DNA of 64,000 nucleotides. Source: Lampris incognitus. Taxonomy: Eukaryota; Chordata; Actinopteri; Lampriformes; Lampridae. The stretch spans positions 48,693,843 through 48,757,842 of the forward strand of contig NC_079215.1 in the NCBI RefSeq assembly GCF_029633865.1, written 5' to 3'. Positions 8,814 through 20,831 of the stretch are shown one piece after another (position 1 is the stretch's first letter; the number at the start of each line of letters is the position of its first letter). The position numbers were made by a program, and so were the translations under genes. The notes beneath the pieces are model-generated. The model was not told the origin of the DNA and did no database searches. It saw only the letters and a list, made by a program, of their open reading frames with translations.

Positions 8814-9489
8814 TGTGTTTATGTGTATAGACCACTGCACTCCCGCGTTAGAGCGGGGGGAGCTAGAGGGGGATAGAAGCCGGCAAGTTTGAACACGGTT
8901 TAAATGGCTAACTATGTCGCTACGTTGGCTGCTGCGGACAAGAACCGATATTTGCGAAAAATTCGCAGTATCGGTGGCCAGTGTCCTTTCAAGGGACAGT
9001 AGTCCGGGTGCATGGGGTCCTTTGTAGTACACCCTGAAATGATAAAAGGCAAAAATTAAATCACACATCATGACCTAGAGCAGCCATGGGGAAAAGACAT
9101 AGGAACAACAAATGTTTGCATTTTATTCAATTATTACTTTTTACTGGATTACACATGACTGCATACAATGATGCATGATATACTACTCAATAAGGATGAC
9201 AATAATAATGTGATAACAATGTTTGCATTTTAAATGGGTAAGGGAGACCGGGGTAGTTACCCCTTGTTTCTAGGAAAGATAAACAAAATTGAGCATGTGA
9301 CCAAATATTCAGGGGGGAGGGACTATTTTAAGATTTTTAATGGATAAAAATACATATGGGTTTGAAGAATGTGATCCCATTCAGACAGGTTTAGCTAACT
9401 GTGGAATTCCATATAGCCACCGGCTCTTGACATTTTGGTGATTATAAAATGTAGAATAGACGTAACCTATGATTAGCTAGTTAAACTAG
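8814..9489. other. Unassigned AT-rich DNA
   Basis: No repeat family, tRNA or protein-like frame was recognised. On the minus strand this is where later exons of the THAP gene would be sought, and none is visible. Confidence 0.45.
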
Positions 9490-9708
9490 CTAACATTACC
9501 ACCAGTGATGAAGTGCAGACCGCAGACGTAAACATGTTTGCTGTCAGGATCCCAAAGTTGTCCATCATTGTCTTTCCTTTTGATCGCCTGGAGCCATTTC
9601 AATCGTTTTTCTCCCTCCTTCTGCCTTTTAGGCAATACAAAAAAAACGAGTATTTGGGTTGTTTTTCTTGTTAACAGTACAGTCCACCACACAGCAACTT
9701 TTGGGCAT
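9490..9708 (-). pseudogene. THAP-domain first exon, frameshifted
   Basis: On the minus strand an ATG at 9708 opens MPKSCCVVDC, the start of a C2CH THAP zinc finger (C-x2-4-C). After about 22 residues the frame breaks at an 8-T run (A8 on the plus strand near 9639-9646). In the adjacent frame the domain continues with VLPKRQKEGEKRLKWLQAIK, RKD and then KHVYVCGLHFITGG, which supplies the second Cys and His. A GT donor follows at the end (GGTGGTAATG on the minus strand). THAP domains bind DNA and occur in host THAP proteins and in P-element-type transposases, usually as an N-terminal exon ending near this point. One extra T would account for the break. It may be a dead exon or an assembly error in a homopolymer. 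No second exon was found. Confidence 0.75.
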
Positions 9709-10525
9709 CGTAGCTACGGCTTGGCTGCGTATCTAATACAGTGCGGCTTGGCGGCTTGGGTTTTCTATCCCCCTCTCCTGGCATCCTGTTGTCAAGGTAC
9801 CCGGAAGTGTTCTGGTGGTCTATGCATACATGGCCAATGACCGCCACCTGTGGTTGGTTACTAGTTTGCATATGTGGCTGTGCATAGGTGTGAAACCAGA
9901 ATATGGTAAGAGCTGGTATTTACAATGAGCAGATAATTGTATTATCTGGAGCTTTTTTTTCTTCTATGTTTTTTGTGTCATCATAATTATTGTTATTATT
10001 ATTTTGGTTGTTGATATTTGGAGACGGGGCAATGGGATTTGTATTTGTTTGTTTGTTTGTTGATTAGCTATGTATAGGGGTCACTTTATGGAATAAATAT
10101 TTGCATTAAAAAAAAACTGACTCCTATTAACAATTTCACCAGGCTTTGACCAGTTAGAAATTTTCGGGCATTTTTTCCCTAGCCAACTTGTCATGTGAGT
10201 TAAATTTCATCAAATGGACTTGAAAGGGTTCGGCCAAACGAACTGGAAAGTAGTTCAACAGTGGAGGGTGGAGATTTGCCCCACCCAAGAGCTAGATTAT
10301 GTAGCACAGTCACGAAGTGCACAAGACCCACCCTGGAGCTGCATCATGAGGCCTACTCGTAAAGCTACCGGGTCTGACACCAGAGCTGCGTCAGGAGGCC
10401 CGGTCACACTGCGTAAGAGCCCCACCCCTTAGCTACACGGGGAGGACCACTCACACAGTCCAGTAGGACCAGATCAGGATTTTCAAACATGCAGACACAC
10501 CTTATCTGTGCTCTATCAACGCCTG

Positions 10526-10528
<3 letters not shown>
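9709..10528. other. Unassigned DNA
   Basis: This would be the 5' flank of the THAP exon on the minus strand. AT-rich runs lie around 9950-10010. No recognisable element. Confidence 0.45.

Positions 10529-10597
<69 letters not shown>
10529..10597. repeat. CA microsatellite
   Basis: Uninterrupted (AC)n of about 34 units. Confidence 0.98.
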
Positions 10598-10599
<2 letters not shown>

Positions 10600-11620
10600 T
10601 GAAACAACAAAGACTTCAAAGTGAGTTAAACACACATCTATAGTAGATGAATATCAAATATAAGTCGTCATAGTCAACACTTTAAACACACACTACAGTA
10701 CTCCTCTCAGGGTAAACAGATAACAGGCTGCAGTGTCTGCAGTTTTACCTAGTTGTCACATACAAATAGCTGCAGATTCTGTGATTTATGAACTTATTCT
10801 TTTGTAAGAACACAGCTGTTAGTGTCTAGGGTTGCTCGCGAACAATGCTGGCAGCTCCATACCCCCAACATGGGACACATTAGGAGAAATAGTAGGAGGA
10901 AGTGGCCCACTCACTGTACAGGGAGGTCCCCTATGTGTTTTTGTGTGTGTGTGTGTGTGCATGTGCGCACGTGTGAGTGAGCACGTGCATGTGCGAGTTC
11001 TGAAGGCTGTGCATGTGAGATACATAATGCAGTTCATAAAACACTAAATTGTGTCCGTCTAAATGCAAGTCACAAAGGACTCCAAAATGTCGGCAAAATG
11101 TGATAAGGCTATTGTGCCGAGAAGAGCGAATAAACAGGAAACAAGTGGAATAAATGGATGAATGGACCACACAATAGAGCACTGTTTGACGTGGTTGACA
11201 AGACAACGTTTGGTTTCTGTCACCCCGGAATCAGATGCTGTATCCACGCAGGTTCTTGGAAAAACAGAGGTTTTAGAACGTTTCGAGTTTTCCCGAAATC
11301 CTCATTCGCGTCTCAGGCCCCAAGGGAAGAACGGACACGTTCCTCTGCTGCGTTACCTTGGGGTTGTCCGTGCTTCGAGGACAATATGTGACAACAAAAT
11401 GTGATATTTTAAGGTCGACTTGAGAATTTCCTTGAAATCCACTCCCGCGGGGCCACTTCTCAAACTGGAGATTTCTGTTATTTGGTCCTGGAATTTTAGT
11501 TGCACAAGTTAGCCGACAGTTTTGAAATGTCATCAGTCATGCCTGTCTCACTTTGACCGACATAAACTTTCTTCCCTTCATTTGTCAAATCCCATGGAGA
11601 GAGATGGTGTTTCAGATGCA
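10598..11620. other. Unassigned DNA with a short GT tract
   Basis: A (GT)8 tract with GC-interrupted continuation lies near 10940-10990. No protein-like frame or transposon end was recognised. Confidence 0.45.
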
Positions 11621-11802
11621 GAGGGGGAGAGAGGGAGAGAGAGAGCAAGAGAGAGAGAGAGAGAGAGCGAGAGTTAGAGGGAGAGAAAGAGAGAGGGAGA
11701 GAGAAAGAGAGAGAGACAGAGACAGAGAGAGAGGGAGAAAGAGAGAGAGAGAGAGTGAGAGAGAGAAAGCGAGAGAGAGGGGGAGAGCGAGAGAGAGAGA
11801 AT
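11621..11802. repeat. GA-rich imperfect microsatellite
   Basis: Purine-only (GA)n with GGGA, GCGA and GAAA interruptions for about 180 bp. One strand is essentially all purine, which can form triplex (H-DNA). Confidence 0.95.
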
Positions 11803-12176
11803 TTTGTAAAAATTTTAAAACAAGTCTTTAACAGAAAAACTTAACAAAAAACAGACTTGAAATCCTTCTAAACATATAAACAACACTTGTCAATTTACAA
11901 ACACTCAATATGCACCTTTTAACAATCCCAAAAAAAAAACAATCATTCAACAACTCAAAACATAAAAAAAAACCCAGGTAAGACCCCTTTTATCCGAGCT
12001 CTGCAGAAAAACCCAGCTCATCCTTTATGGGCGAACACAGCCCCCCCTTATAACACCACAAAGCTGTGAACTGCTGAACTGGTGTTTAGCGGGATGGTCA
12101 AGGCCAGGATGAGAGTAGATTTCAATTATCACAAGGCGATCAACAATATGGACACATTCACAAGTTTGTGGTGTAA
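11803..12176. other. Unassigned AT-rich spacer between two GA tracts
   Basis: About 370 bp between GA tracts, with several A-runs. Nothing recognisable. Confidence 0.5.
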
Positions 12177-12177
12177 T

Positions 12178-12259
<82 letters not shown>

Positions 12260-12290
12260 GGAGAGGGAGGGAGAGAGGGAGAGGGAGGAT
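12177..12290. repeat. GA microsatellite
   Basis: Near-perfect (GA)n of about 36 units followed by a GGGAGAGGGAG-type imperfect tail. Confidence 0.98.
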
Positions 12291-13361
12291 AGGCTTAGCC
12301 TCTGGCACGTTCCATTGCTCAACCAGTTGATCAGGCTCCTTCCCCAAAGGGCCCGAGTGCACAATTTCACTATACGCAGTTTTCCTCTATCAGGAGAAGC
12401 AAGAAGCTCCAGCTGTTGCTTTGAAGAGGTTTACCTGCGAACCACCCCCAAGCCAAATAATGATGATTTATCTTAGAGTTGTTAGGGGCTTGTATCAGCA
12501 AATAAACAGTGCTCGCTCTCAGCATCACAGGTATCCCGACCGCATTAACAGGTTCATGCAAACGAAGCAACATGCAAACTCACACAAACTGGGCAAGGTC
12601 TCACCCCGCGCAAGGAAAAACAACGCGGTACGCCGACCCTTAAAAGACGGTGTCGTTTGTCAGTGCTGTACGCGAAAACATAAAGCGTAGACTACGGGCT
12701 GCCGGCAACAGGGGAGGGACTGCAGTTTCTGAGTATCTGCAAAAGTGTGAAATCTTCAATTACGACAGCAATTTCTACAATTTCCAGTGACACATGATCA
12801 TACTTGACCGCTGGTCCATTAGATTAAACACAGCCACTGACGCACATACTCACACCACTATGGACGTCTTTCTGCAAAAACACGCAAAAAAAACACACAC
12901 GTAACCCCCCCCCCCACACACACACACGTTTTTTTGTCTGTGCCAATGCATCGAAACAGGTGACCCCCCCCCCCAGCAAATCCTAATTTTTTTGTGGCAA
13001 TTGCGACAGCTATTGCAAGGAGCAGATGGTTTTGCCATCCCCCTCTTAAAATAGCCACTGGTAAGCACAGTAAGGTCAGATGGTTTTGAAACATCCATGG
13101 CAAATGGCGCTGGAGTGGAGCAATGGAAGGAGCCATGCGGGTGTGACCGTCTCTCAGGGCGGTGGATGAGGGCGGGCCTCGAGGGGAGATTTCTTTCACA
13201 CTTGTGCGAAAATGAGGACTGAGGGGGAAAACAGGGGTGGGGTGGAGGGGGGCTTGTCTTGCCATGGTAGTGAGAAAACACCTGTGCCCCGTGCCACAAC
13301 AGGGGGGGACACAAGAGTCACCGCCGTTCCGAAATACCTGACTGTTGAAAAAACACCTTTG

Positions 13362-13363
<2 letters not shown>
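12291..13363. other. Unassigned DNA with C-runs and short CA
   Basis: Poly-C runs near 12905 and 12965 sit beside short CA and T-runs. The rest is unique sequence with no recognised element. Confidence 0.45.

Positions 13364-13433
<70 letters not shown>
13364..13433. repeat. GT microsatellite
   Basis: Uninterrupted (GT)n of about 34 units. Confidence 0.98.
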
Positions 13434-13436
<3 letters not shown>

Positions 13437-14102
13437 TGGTGGGCATGTAATTCAGAATGGCATATTCGCATGCTTAGGCAAACCTTGTGGAAACGGTGAA
13501 GAGGGGGGGGGGGAGCACATGCATCAAATTGAGATCCTTCCCGTCTGCTGCTCCGGGTCCTGTTGACAGAAACAAGACAGGCCGTTTCTAATGAGTTCTA
13601 CTGAAGAACTAATTCTGGTTGAATTCAACGGTCTTTTCACATCGTAATGAGAACCATTGCAAAAATGACTGGAAACGAGCCGGCGCCATAAAACCTTATG
13701 GACAAGGCCGTAAGTGGGTAAATCACACGTGTCATCTCGTTGGACAGATGTTGTCTCTGAACGCAGTTGATATGGCATGTAAGGGCTGGCTGGAAGTAAA
13801 ACCTGAGCCGGGCCCACCATAAGATTTTTGCGCTCTCACTCTCTCTCTCGTTCTCTCTCTCGCTTTCGTTCTCTATCCTGTTTCTCTCTTTTTCTCAGGC
13901 AGGCATTTGGCTTTATTGATTCATCAGAGAAGTAGGCCGATGCCTGACATAGCAACAGAACACAGTCTCCTAATGACTTAACCACATCAACTCCTTCTCT
14001 CTTCTGCTACTCTGCCTCCCTCCATCTCTCCCTTCAGGCTCCAACCGTGGCTAGAACATAGTGAGTCACGTTGGAACAAAAAGCCCTATTCAAAACAGAC
14101 AG

Positions 14103-14143
<41 letters not shown>

Positions 14144-14423
14144 CACACATACCCGCACACACACACACACAACCTGATCAACACTAACCAGTTTTGTTTC
14201 TTAAAAACATCCTACCAACTTCGAGTCTACTAAACCCCCCCCCCCCCCAATCTCTAAGCAGAACTAGATCGCCAATGGCTGTGGTAAGACCACATTGAGC
14301 CAATCCAGTTGCCTGGAGCAGACCACGCCGCCATTCTCCTGCTGCTCCCAGAAGCTGTCAGGAGCCAAACCTCCTGAGGTCTAACCACCACATCACACAG
14401 CCGGCTGCCGAGACATATGAGGA

Positions 14424-14459
<36 letters not shown>

Positions 14460-15032
14460 TTAAAGACAAGGACAGAGAGAAAGAGGGCAGGATTAGAAGA
14501 TAAAGACCATAAGAGCCAACCAGATCCATTTCCAAGTACTATTAGTTCCTTCCTGCTACAAGGCAACAGTTCCTTACTGTCCCATTTACCATGCTGTCAC
14601 TGTTCCTCTTTGGCCTTTTCACTGGTCTTTCATTTGCTCGCAGATGACTTTTTCATCTCATAACCAAATTTCACTGGGGCTGTGAATATTTAATCAGTGT
14701 TGCTGTATCTGTGTCAGAGTCAGACAAAAAGGGCTTTTTAGTCCCAAAATTTAGCAAATTTTGATATACAGTGATTTTGTGATGACTGGGGCTTGTTCCT
14801 CCTGCCGGACTCTTGGCTGAAACATCTGTTTGCTCTTTAAAGTACTATTTGTCTCCTCGGCCGACCCTGTCCTTCATTTGAATGAATAGTAAATGGTCTC
14901 AACAGTCGTTTCCAGTTATGAGAAAATTCATGCATAGTGGAAATCCAAAGGTAGTTTGAGTGCAGGCACCTACCAATGTAATTCAGTTCTGGAAGAGCCA
15001 GGGAAGTGACATGTCCAACCAAAAAACTGATC
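13434..15032. other. Unassigned DNA with short CA, GT and CT tracts
   Basis: CT-rich tract ~13832-13895, (AC)n ~14105-14139 and 14158-14170, poly-C ~14236-14249, (GT)n ~14427-14454. No protein-like frame. Confidence 0.5.
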
Positions 15033-15133
15033 AACTGGCCGACCGACCGACTGACCGACCGACAGACCATTCAACTAACCAACCGACCATTCAACTAACC
15101 AACAGACCAACCGACCCACCAACCAACCAACGG
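15033..15133. repeat. CCGA/AACC tetranucleotide repeat
   Basis: Imperfect (CCGA)n and (CAAC)n units, with one repeated phrase ATTCAACTAACCAACCGACC-like at 15068 and 15088. Confidence 0.85.
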
Positions 15134-15750
15134 CTGGTTTTAATGACAAGCTCATATTCATCAGAAAGAGAAGGGTGGGGGATGTGGGGTACACACTGAA
15201 CTCGATGGCCACCACTTCTGTAATTCTCCATCCAGGTTGAGGTTATATTCTTGGCCAAGATGCTTTCACAAGGATTTGGCAAATCACTTCTGGGTTGAAC
15301 TACACCATATTACCACTGCTCTGTGTGGTAATATGGTGGATTTTGATGAAACAGTTATGCTGAGTCATAGGGCCATCTCACCCTATCACAACATGAGGTA
15401 TAAAAAAAAACCTTCCAACTATTTAGAAGGTAATGATGTGGGTGCATCATCAGTTCATTCCCATTCTCGCAGATGTGCAACTTCAAAGTTATTTTGGGAT
15501 TTTCATTCTGTCGCCAGAACTCGTTCACTCCAGGAACCAAATGCAACTGCTCCTTCTAGGCTCGGTGCCATTATTCACACTCGCATACAACATAGACGGA
15601 AGGCTACTCTGGGCCATGCCTTTTTCGTGTAGTAGTGTAGATGACATATATATAGATGGTGATAATATGTTTAAAAATGGACAGTTACGTTAAAGCCATT
15701 TGAGACTTCAGTCTCATGCTCATCCTCACCCAAATACCTTACGCTAAGGG
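15134..15750. other. Unassigned DNA
   Basis: No recognised repeat or gene. A short inverted pair, TACACCATATTACCAC / GTGGTAATATGGTGGA, lies at about 15301-15341. Confidence 0.45.
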
Positions 15751-15868
15751 CAGTGTTTCCCAACCCAGTCCTTAAGTAATCCCTGTCCTAACCCAGCCCC
15801 ACCTATGCAGGGTTACAAAGGAATTCTGTAGGACAGGGGGCCCTTGAGGACTGGGTTAGGAAACACTG
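15751..15868. mobile_element. Small hAT-like MITE
   Basis: 118 bp bounded by inverted repeats: CAGTGTTTCCCAACCCAGTC at the left, its complement CTGGGTTAGGAAACACTG at the right. CAGTG-starting TIRs of this kind are typical of hAT non-autonomous elements. The 8-bp flanks do not match, so the target duplication has decayed or the right flank was altered. Confidence 0.75.
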
Positions 15869-16106
15869 ACCCAGAACATCATCAATTTCTGACCAAGCAT
15901 CAACTCACCACAAATTGTCTTAACCTGGGAAGTTAATGATGCATGGGTGTGGAACTCACAGGTTTTCACGCTGACTTGAGAGTCATTTGAATAATCTCAT
16001 CATTAAGAAAGCTGCTTTATTTTTTTTGTCATTGTATTGTTACAACGAATTGTATCTTACAATTAATTTGTCTTCTGCATATAAACCATCTTATTGCAAC
16101 TGGTTA
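15869..16106. other. Unassigned AT-rich DNA
   Basis: No recognised feature. It ends in the TA target dinucleotide of the next element. Confidence 0.4.
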
Positions 16107-16363
16107 TCATGAGATTTCGTGTCATAGTCACGAAATTTAATCTATGAAATCATGCTGGGGGACACGATGTCACTGAAATTTTCTTTTCCGGCACCACGAA
16201 GTTGTACGGGCCAAGTATCAAGTCATCTTGATATTGTGACTCGCACAAGCACAACCTGGCCCGTACAACTCCGTGGTGCCGGATAAGAAAATTTCAGTGA
16301 CATCGTGTCCCCCAGCATGATTTCATAGATTAAATTTCATGACTATGACACGAAATCTCATGA
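16107..16363. mobile_element. Foldback MITE with 107-bp arms, TA-flanked
   Basis: Left arm 16107-16213 and right arm 16257-16363 are near-perfect reverse complements, separated by 43 bp. TA flanks both ends (16105-16106, 16364-16365), pointing to a Tc1/mariner-type target. The loop contains its own small hairpin (TATCAAG ... CTTGATA). No coding capacity. The near identity of the arms suggests a fairly recent origin or gene conversion within the hairpin. Confidence 0.9.
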
Positions 16364-16381
16364 TACCGGGCTGCTTATTGT

Positions 16382-16478
16382 ATAGGAGCAGTGGGCAGCT
16401 GCAGCGCCCGAGGACCAACTCCAGTTCGTCTTTCCATTGCCTTGCTCAGGGGCACAGGCAGGAGTATTAACCCTAACA
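16382..16478 (-). mobile_element. SINE-2 fragment
   Basis: On the minus strand it matches the SINE-2 segment around 54040-54138 (AGGGTTAATACTCCTG, then TGTGCC...AAGGCA and the block before the insertion point). It abuts a SINE-1 copy head-to-body. Confidence 0.75.
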
Positions 16479-16479
16479 G

Positions 16480-16856
16480 TTACCTACGTCTGGCTTGGTC
16501 AGGAGTCCCTACAGACACAATTGGCCGTGTCTGCCGGTGGGAAGCCAGATGTGGGTATGTGTCCTGGTCGCTGCACTAGCGCCTCCTCTCGTCATTTGGG
16601 GCGCCTGTTCGGGGGGAGGGACTGGGGGAAAGAGCATGATCCTCCCACACGCTATGTCCCACTGGTGATACTCCTCACTGTCAGGTGAAAAGAAACGGCT
16701 GGCGACTCCACATGTATTGGAGGAGGCATGTGGTAGTCTGTAGCCCTCCCCGCCTCCCCGGCTCGGCAAAGGGGGTGGGGCAGTGACCGGGACAGCTCAG
16801 AAGAGTGGGGTAATTGGCCAGACACAATTGGGGAGAAAAAGGCGGGGGCAGGGGGC
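16480..16856 (+). mobile_element. SINE-1 copy lacking the tRNA head
   Basis: Carries all SINE-1 body blocks from CTGGCTTGGTC through CAATTGGGGAGAAAAAGG and the G-rich tail. The first ~75 bp are replaced by the SINE-2 fragment, so it is 5'-truncated or fused. Confidence 0.92.
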
Positions 16857-18820
16857 TGGTGAATATGCTTTTATATGTGTTTTTTTTCTCATGATCATTG
16901 TTTTTAAATTCATCCTTGATATTTCAGGAAGACCCCACTACAGAGAAGGTCGGCTCCAAAGAAGCTGGAGGAAGGAAAGGCTTCCTGGAGTCAACAAGCC
17001 TAGGAAAGGGGTCAAAGGGGGTCTACCAAAGAAATTACAGTATCAACTAACAGTTCAGTAGATTTGCTTGTCACAACCACATGATGGGTGTGAACATTCT
17101 CCCTGGGCATTCAAGCTGATTTCCCTGTCAAAAAGCAACTCACTTGTTCGACACATTTGCTTTGAGAGTGCGATGGCCGGAGGGCAGAGGGGATCCCACG
17201 GGTAATCTGTCTACCTGATCGATAGCAGGCAGCTAACTATTCATGCTTGCGGAGCTTCCACCGCTGGCATCCCTTCCAACAGAGTAAACGTCTGTACATG
17301 CTGACTGGTCCCAGTTGTGTTAAGAACCAGCTACTCCAAAATACTATGAGCACTTAGTATATATGTGTTCAACACTTCACAGGCCTCTCTCTTGTTGACA
17401 ATGAAGTTCAAACAAACCAAACGCTTGGGCTCCATGGAAAAACCATGAAAATGCAGATTAGCCTCTAAGAAAGGAAACAGGCGTTGTGAATTACGATTGA
17501 CCATACCATAAGTTCCAGTTCCTATTGCGGAGAGAAGTGACACTTCTGTGCGTCAGAGTTATTTCAGCTATGTTAGCAAGTTCAATGGACTGTGACAGTA
17601 TGGGCCAAATATATGTCGACATTAGCCAATTCTCGGTGTATGTATGCACAGGCATACAATGACGATCTGGGTCAAAAGAGACTGACATCAAGGGCATCCC
17701 GGTGCATTTCATCTGGCGGTGTTCTTTTGCCTGGAGCAGCTCGGACTTGTGCTATGTGCAGGTCATTCTCGAAAATAAAATATTTAATCTGAGAAGACTT
17801 CCTTAGAAAAATGTTGACTTAATACTGTTGCTGGAATGGAATATGTTTGTGCCAAGAATGTGTTCTTTGGTATAATATAGTCCATGTGCTACTTGAATAA
17901 ATGAGACTGATCCAAACACTCACAAGGTTTTGTGTAAAATAAAATAAAAAAGAAACAGAAACAAGACAGCACAGCTTCACGTTTCCCCAAAATGCTCTCA
18001 GTGAATGATGTGGCTCGGCCTTGAGAAGGTCGGTCAGTGGAGCAGATGGGAACATGGGGACCAGTTTGGCCAGCAGTCAGTGTAATGGTAGCGTGAGTGT
18101 ACAGCCTCTATATTGATGGTATAGGCATAAAATCTGTAAAATGATAGTGAGGGCCCAGAGTCTGTGTTGTGATTGCTTAGCGCTACAATCTCTATGGCGG
18201 TAGCGTACTTCAACAGTTTGCACTGCAGGAGGGTCGGCTTACAGCAGGAGCAATGCAGGTAAATAGCAAAAGGACCGGGAGAGTGGACTGTGGCTATGTG
18301 GGTTATGCATTGTCGAGATATTTCCCCTCGTTGAACCAAGATAGATATTGCAGACTATTGTGTTTGCTTGTTTGCTGCAGGGCTTGCATCATTCATAATA
18401 CTATACTACTTGGGTGATGCAACTCTCTCTCCTTAAAATGAAAAAGGACCATCTTACAGCCAACAGAATATTTCTCTTTATCCAGTCTGTTTAACACCAT
18501 AGTAACTCAAGGAGGCTTTTGAATCTCAAACGGGCGACCGTGTTAGCTTTTGATGCTAAGTTCCTCAGAATTTTTGAAAGGCTCATTTTAATCCCCCCCC
18601 CCCCAACCCTCATTTGGGTCCTGACCCAGATTTTGCAAAACCCTGTAGGGGGACTATGTAGATCTATTGCTGGTAAGATGGTATCATTGGCAGGACAGGG
18701 CGTGGTGAAAACGTGGACTATCACAGAGAACGGTAATGAAAACGAAGAAAGCTTAGTGAGCAAAGGACGACTGTGTCATGGCCTGCGCTGTATTTCCACA
18801 GAGTAGAAGAAGAGTCATGC
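16857..18820. other. Unassigned DNA, about 2 kb
   Basis: Poly-C at ~18594-18605. Otherwise unique-looking sequence without convincing protein frames, RNA genes or transposon ends. Confidence 0.45.
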
Positions 18821-18822
18821 CT

Positions 18823-18825
18823 CGC

Positions 18826-18860
<35 letters not shown>

Positions 18861-19020
18861 TACACACACACACACACAGATGCCAAATTTGTTTTTCTAT
18901 ACTTCTCAGGTCCCTCATTGACTACATTTATTCCCAAACCCTGAACCCTAACCTTAACCATTAGAACTAAGCATGCCTAACCTTAACCCTAAAGCCAAGC
19001 CCTAACCCTAAAATAGACCC
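18823..19020. repeat. CT/CA tract followed by telomere-like CCCTAA repeats
   Basis: (CT)n at ~18824-18853 runs into (AC)n to ~18878. From ~18935 to 19020 are degenerate units of CCCTAA/CCTTAA (for example CCCTAACCCTAAA), the vertebrate telomere motif in interstitial, decayed form. Confidence 0.75.
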
Positions 19021-19797
19021 TTAACGAAATGAGGGTAAGCCAAAATGTCCTCACTTTGCAAAAAATATCACAACTGTTATGATGAAAATCTGAAATCGGT
19101 CCTTACAAATATAGCTGAACAAGAAAACACACACATGCACACACACAAACACACACACACACACACACACACACAAGGCAAAATGGTGGTGTTAGTGGTG
19201 TGTGTTGAACTTTACCAAACCAAACGTTGTGTGAGTCACAATGGAATTTCCCTAGCACTTTTTTAACCAGCCCTTAGTCATTTGAAATCCTCCCAACTTC
19301 CTATTGGTGATGAGTGTATCTGACAATCTAGGCCATTAGGGCCAAGTCCTATGCATCTGAGCTGAACTGCAGACATTTTGGCAAAAAAAAAAAAGTTCCC
19401 CCCGTACATTTGTTGTTTGGTAGTTTAGCATAGCAGTAGCAGGTCTAGCATTAGTCATAGTATTAATAGTAGTAGTGTATTCATCATTATTACTAAAATT
19501 ATGTTGTATACTTGAATATGATAATATTGTCATTTTAAAACTGTGCAGCAGGTAAGCAATGCTTCTAAAACAAACAAGTCCACCAGTCCAAAGGGAACCA
19601 ATGGGATGAACCAAAAACACAATGCCAAGTCTGAAGGACACAACAACCTTGCTGCCCTTGTTTGTGTGTGTTTGTGTGTGTGTTTGAGTGAGTGTGTATG
19701 TGTTTGAGTGTGTATTAGTGTGTGTTCGATGATAGTCTCAGTGGCAGACTTCAAATGAGCTGTCGTTTTGCCTCCGTCTCTGCATGGATCACCCCCC
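19021..19797. other. Unassigned DNA with CA and GT tracts
   Basis: (AC)n at ~19147-19174 and GT-rich sequence at ~19660-19730. No gene recognised. Confidence 0.45.
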
Positions 19798-20010
<213 letters not shown>

Positions 20011-20114
20011 ACCATATATGTGCATGCACAAACACAATCACACACAGTGGCAGCTCTCATGCTCTACCTTTGTCGCACACAGGAATTTCTGCGGTGACAG
20101 GGTCGCCCATTTTA

Positions 20115-20300
20115 TACACCTCTGAGACTGCAATCAGAATAAGTGTCAGAATCAGAATCAACTTTGTTGGCCAAGTGTGCTTATGCATACAAGGAATTTG
20201 AATTTGGTTTACAGTAGCTGCTATCACTAAAAAAAAAGGCAACAAAAAGGAAAAACAAAATAAATATATGGAATAATAAATACAATACTGGATGTATGCA
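20115..20300. mobile_element. LINE/SINE tail-like fragment
   Basis: AGAATCAGAATCAACTTTGTTGGCCAAGT-like sequence, split here for length, followed by ACAAGGAATTTG and an A-rich tail, is a repeat end I recognise from teleost genomes. The family is uncertain. Further on are (ATGT)n units near 20290. Confidence 0.45.
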
Positions 20301-20479
20301 TGTATGTATGTATGCACAACAAGATATGTCACAACTATACAAAGTGTTGATATGGCTGAACAATTTATAACTTATCATACTTATATATTGTGTACTAATG
20401 TTACCAACATTATGTTATATACTAATATTATATACTATATATTTATCTATTTATGTATTATATAACTACATACTACATG

Positions 20480-20830
20480 AACCTTTCAAAGATCAAACAC
20501 TGTTTAAGACAACTGAACAACCAATTCACTGTAATAGCAATCTCTGAGACTGGGCTTAATGAGGAACAAACTGTCATGGTCGACATAGAGGGATATGAGA
20601 CGTATTCTATAAATAGGAATTTAAAAAAAAGGGGGGATGGAGGAGTTGCTTTATACATTGACAAAAACTATAATAGTAAATCTATCATAGTATTTCACAA
20701 GCAGTAGACAACATCATGGACTGCATTACTGTAGAAATAGAGCTAGAGAAATCAAAAAACATACTAATAAGCTGTGTATACAGAACTCCAGGATCATGTA
20801 GTGATACATTTAAGGAGAAGTTATTGGAGA
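20480..20830 (+). pseudogene. LINE apurinic endonuclease fragment
   Basis: Codes for an APE-like segment: IAISETGLNEEQ, a DIEGYETYS block and a GDGGVALYID block, then, after a frame break and stop near 20706, CGLYRTP-like sequence up to ETGL-type downstream motifs. It ends where the Tc1 element begins at 20832. The endonuclease would nick target DNA for target-primed reverse transcription. This piece is incomplete and disrupted. Confidence 0.75.
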
Positions 20831-20831
20831 T

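Noticed and set aside
12129-12370. Ser/Leu- and Glu/Arg-repeat proteins
   Set aside because: Translations of the GA microsatellites at 11621-11802 and 12177-12290.
18935-19020. Chromosome end or telomere
   Set aside because: The CCCTAA units are few, degenerate and surrounded by ordinary sequence, so this is interstitial at most.
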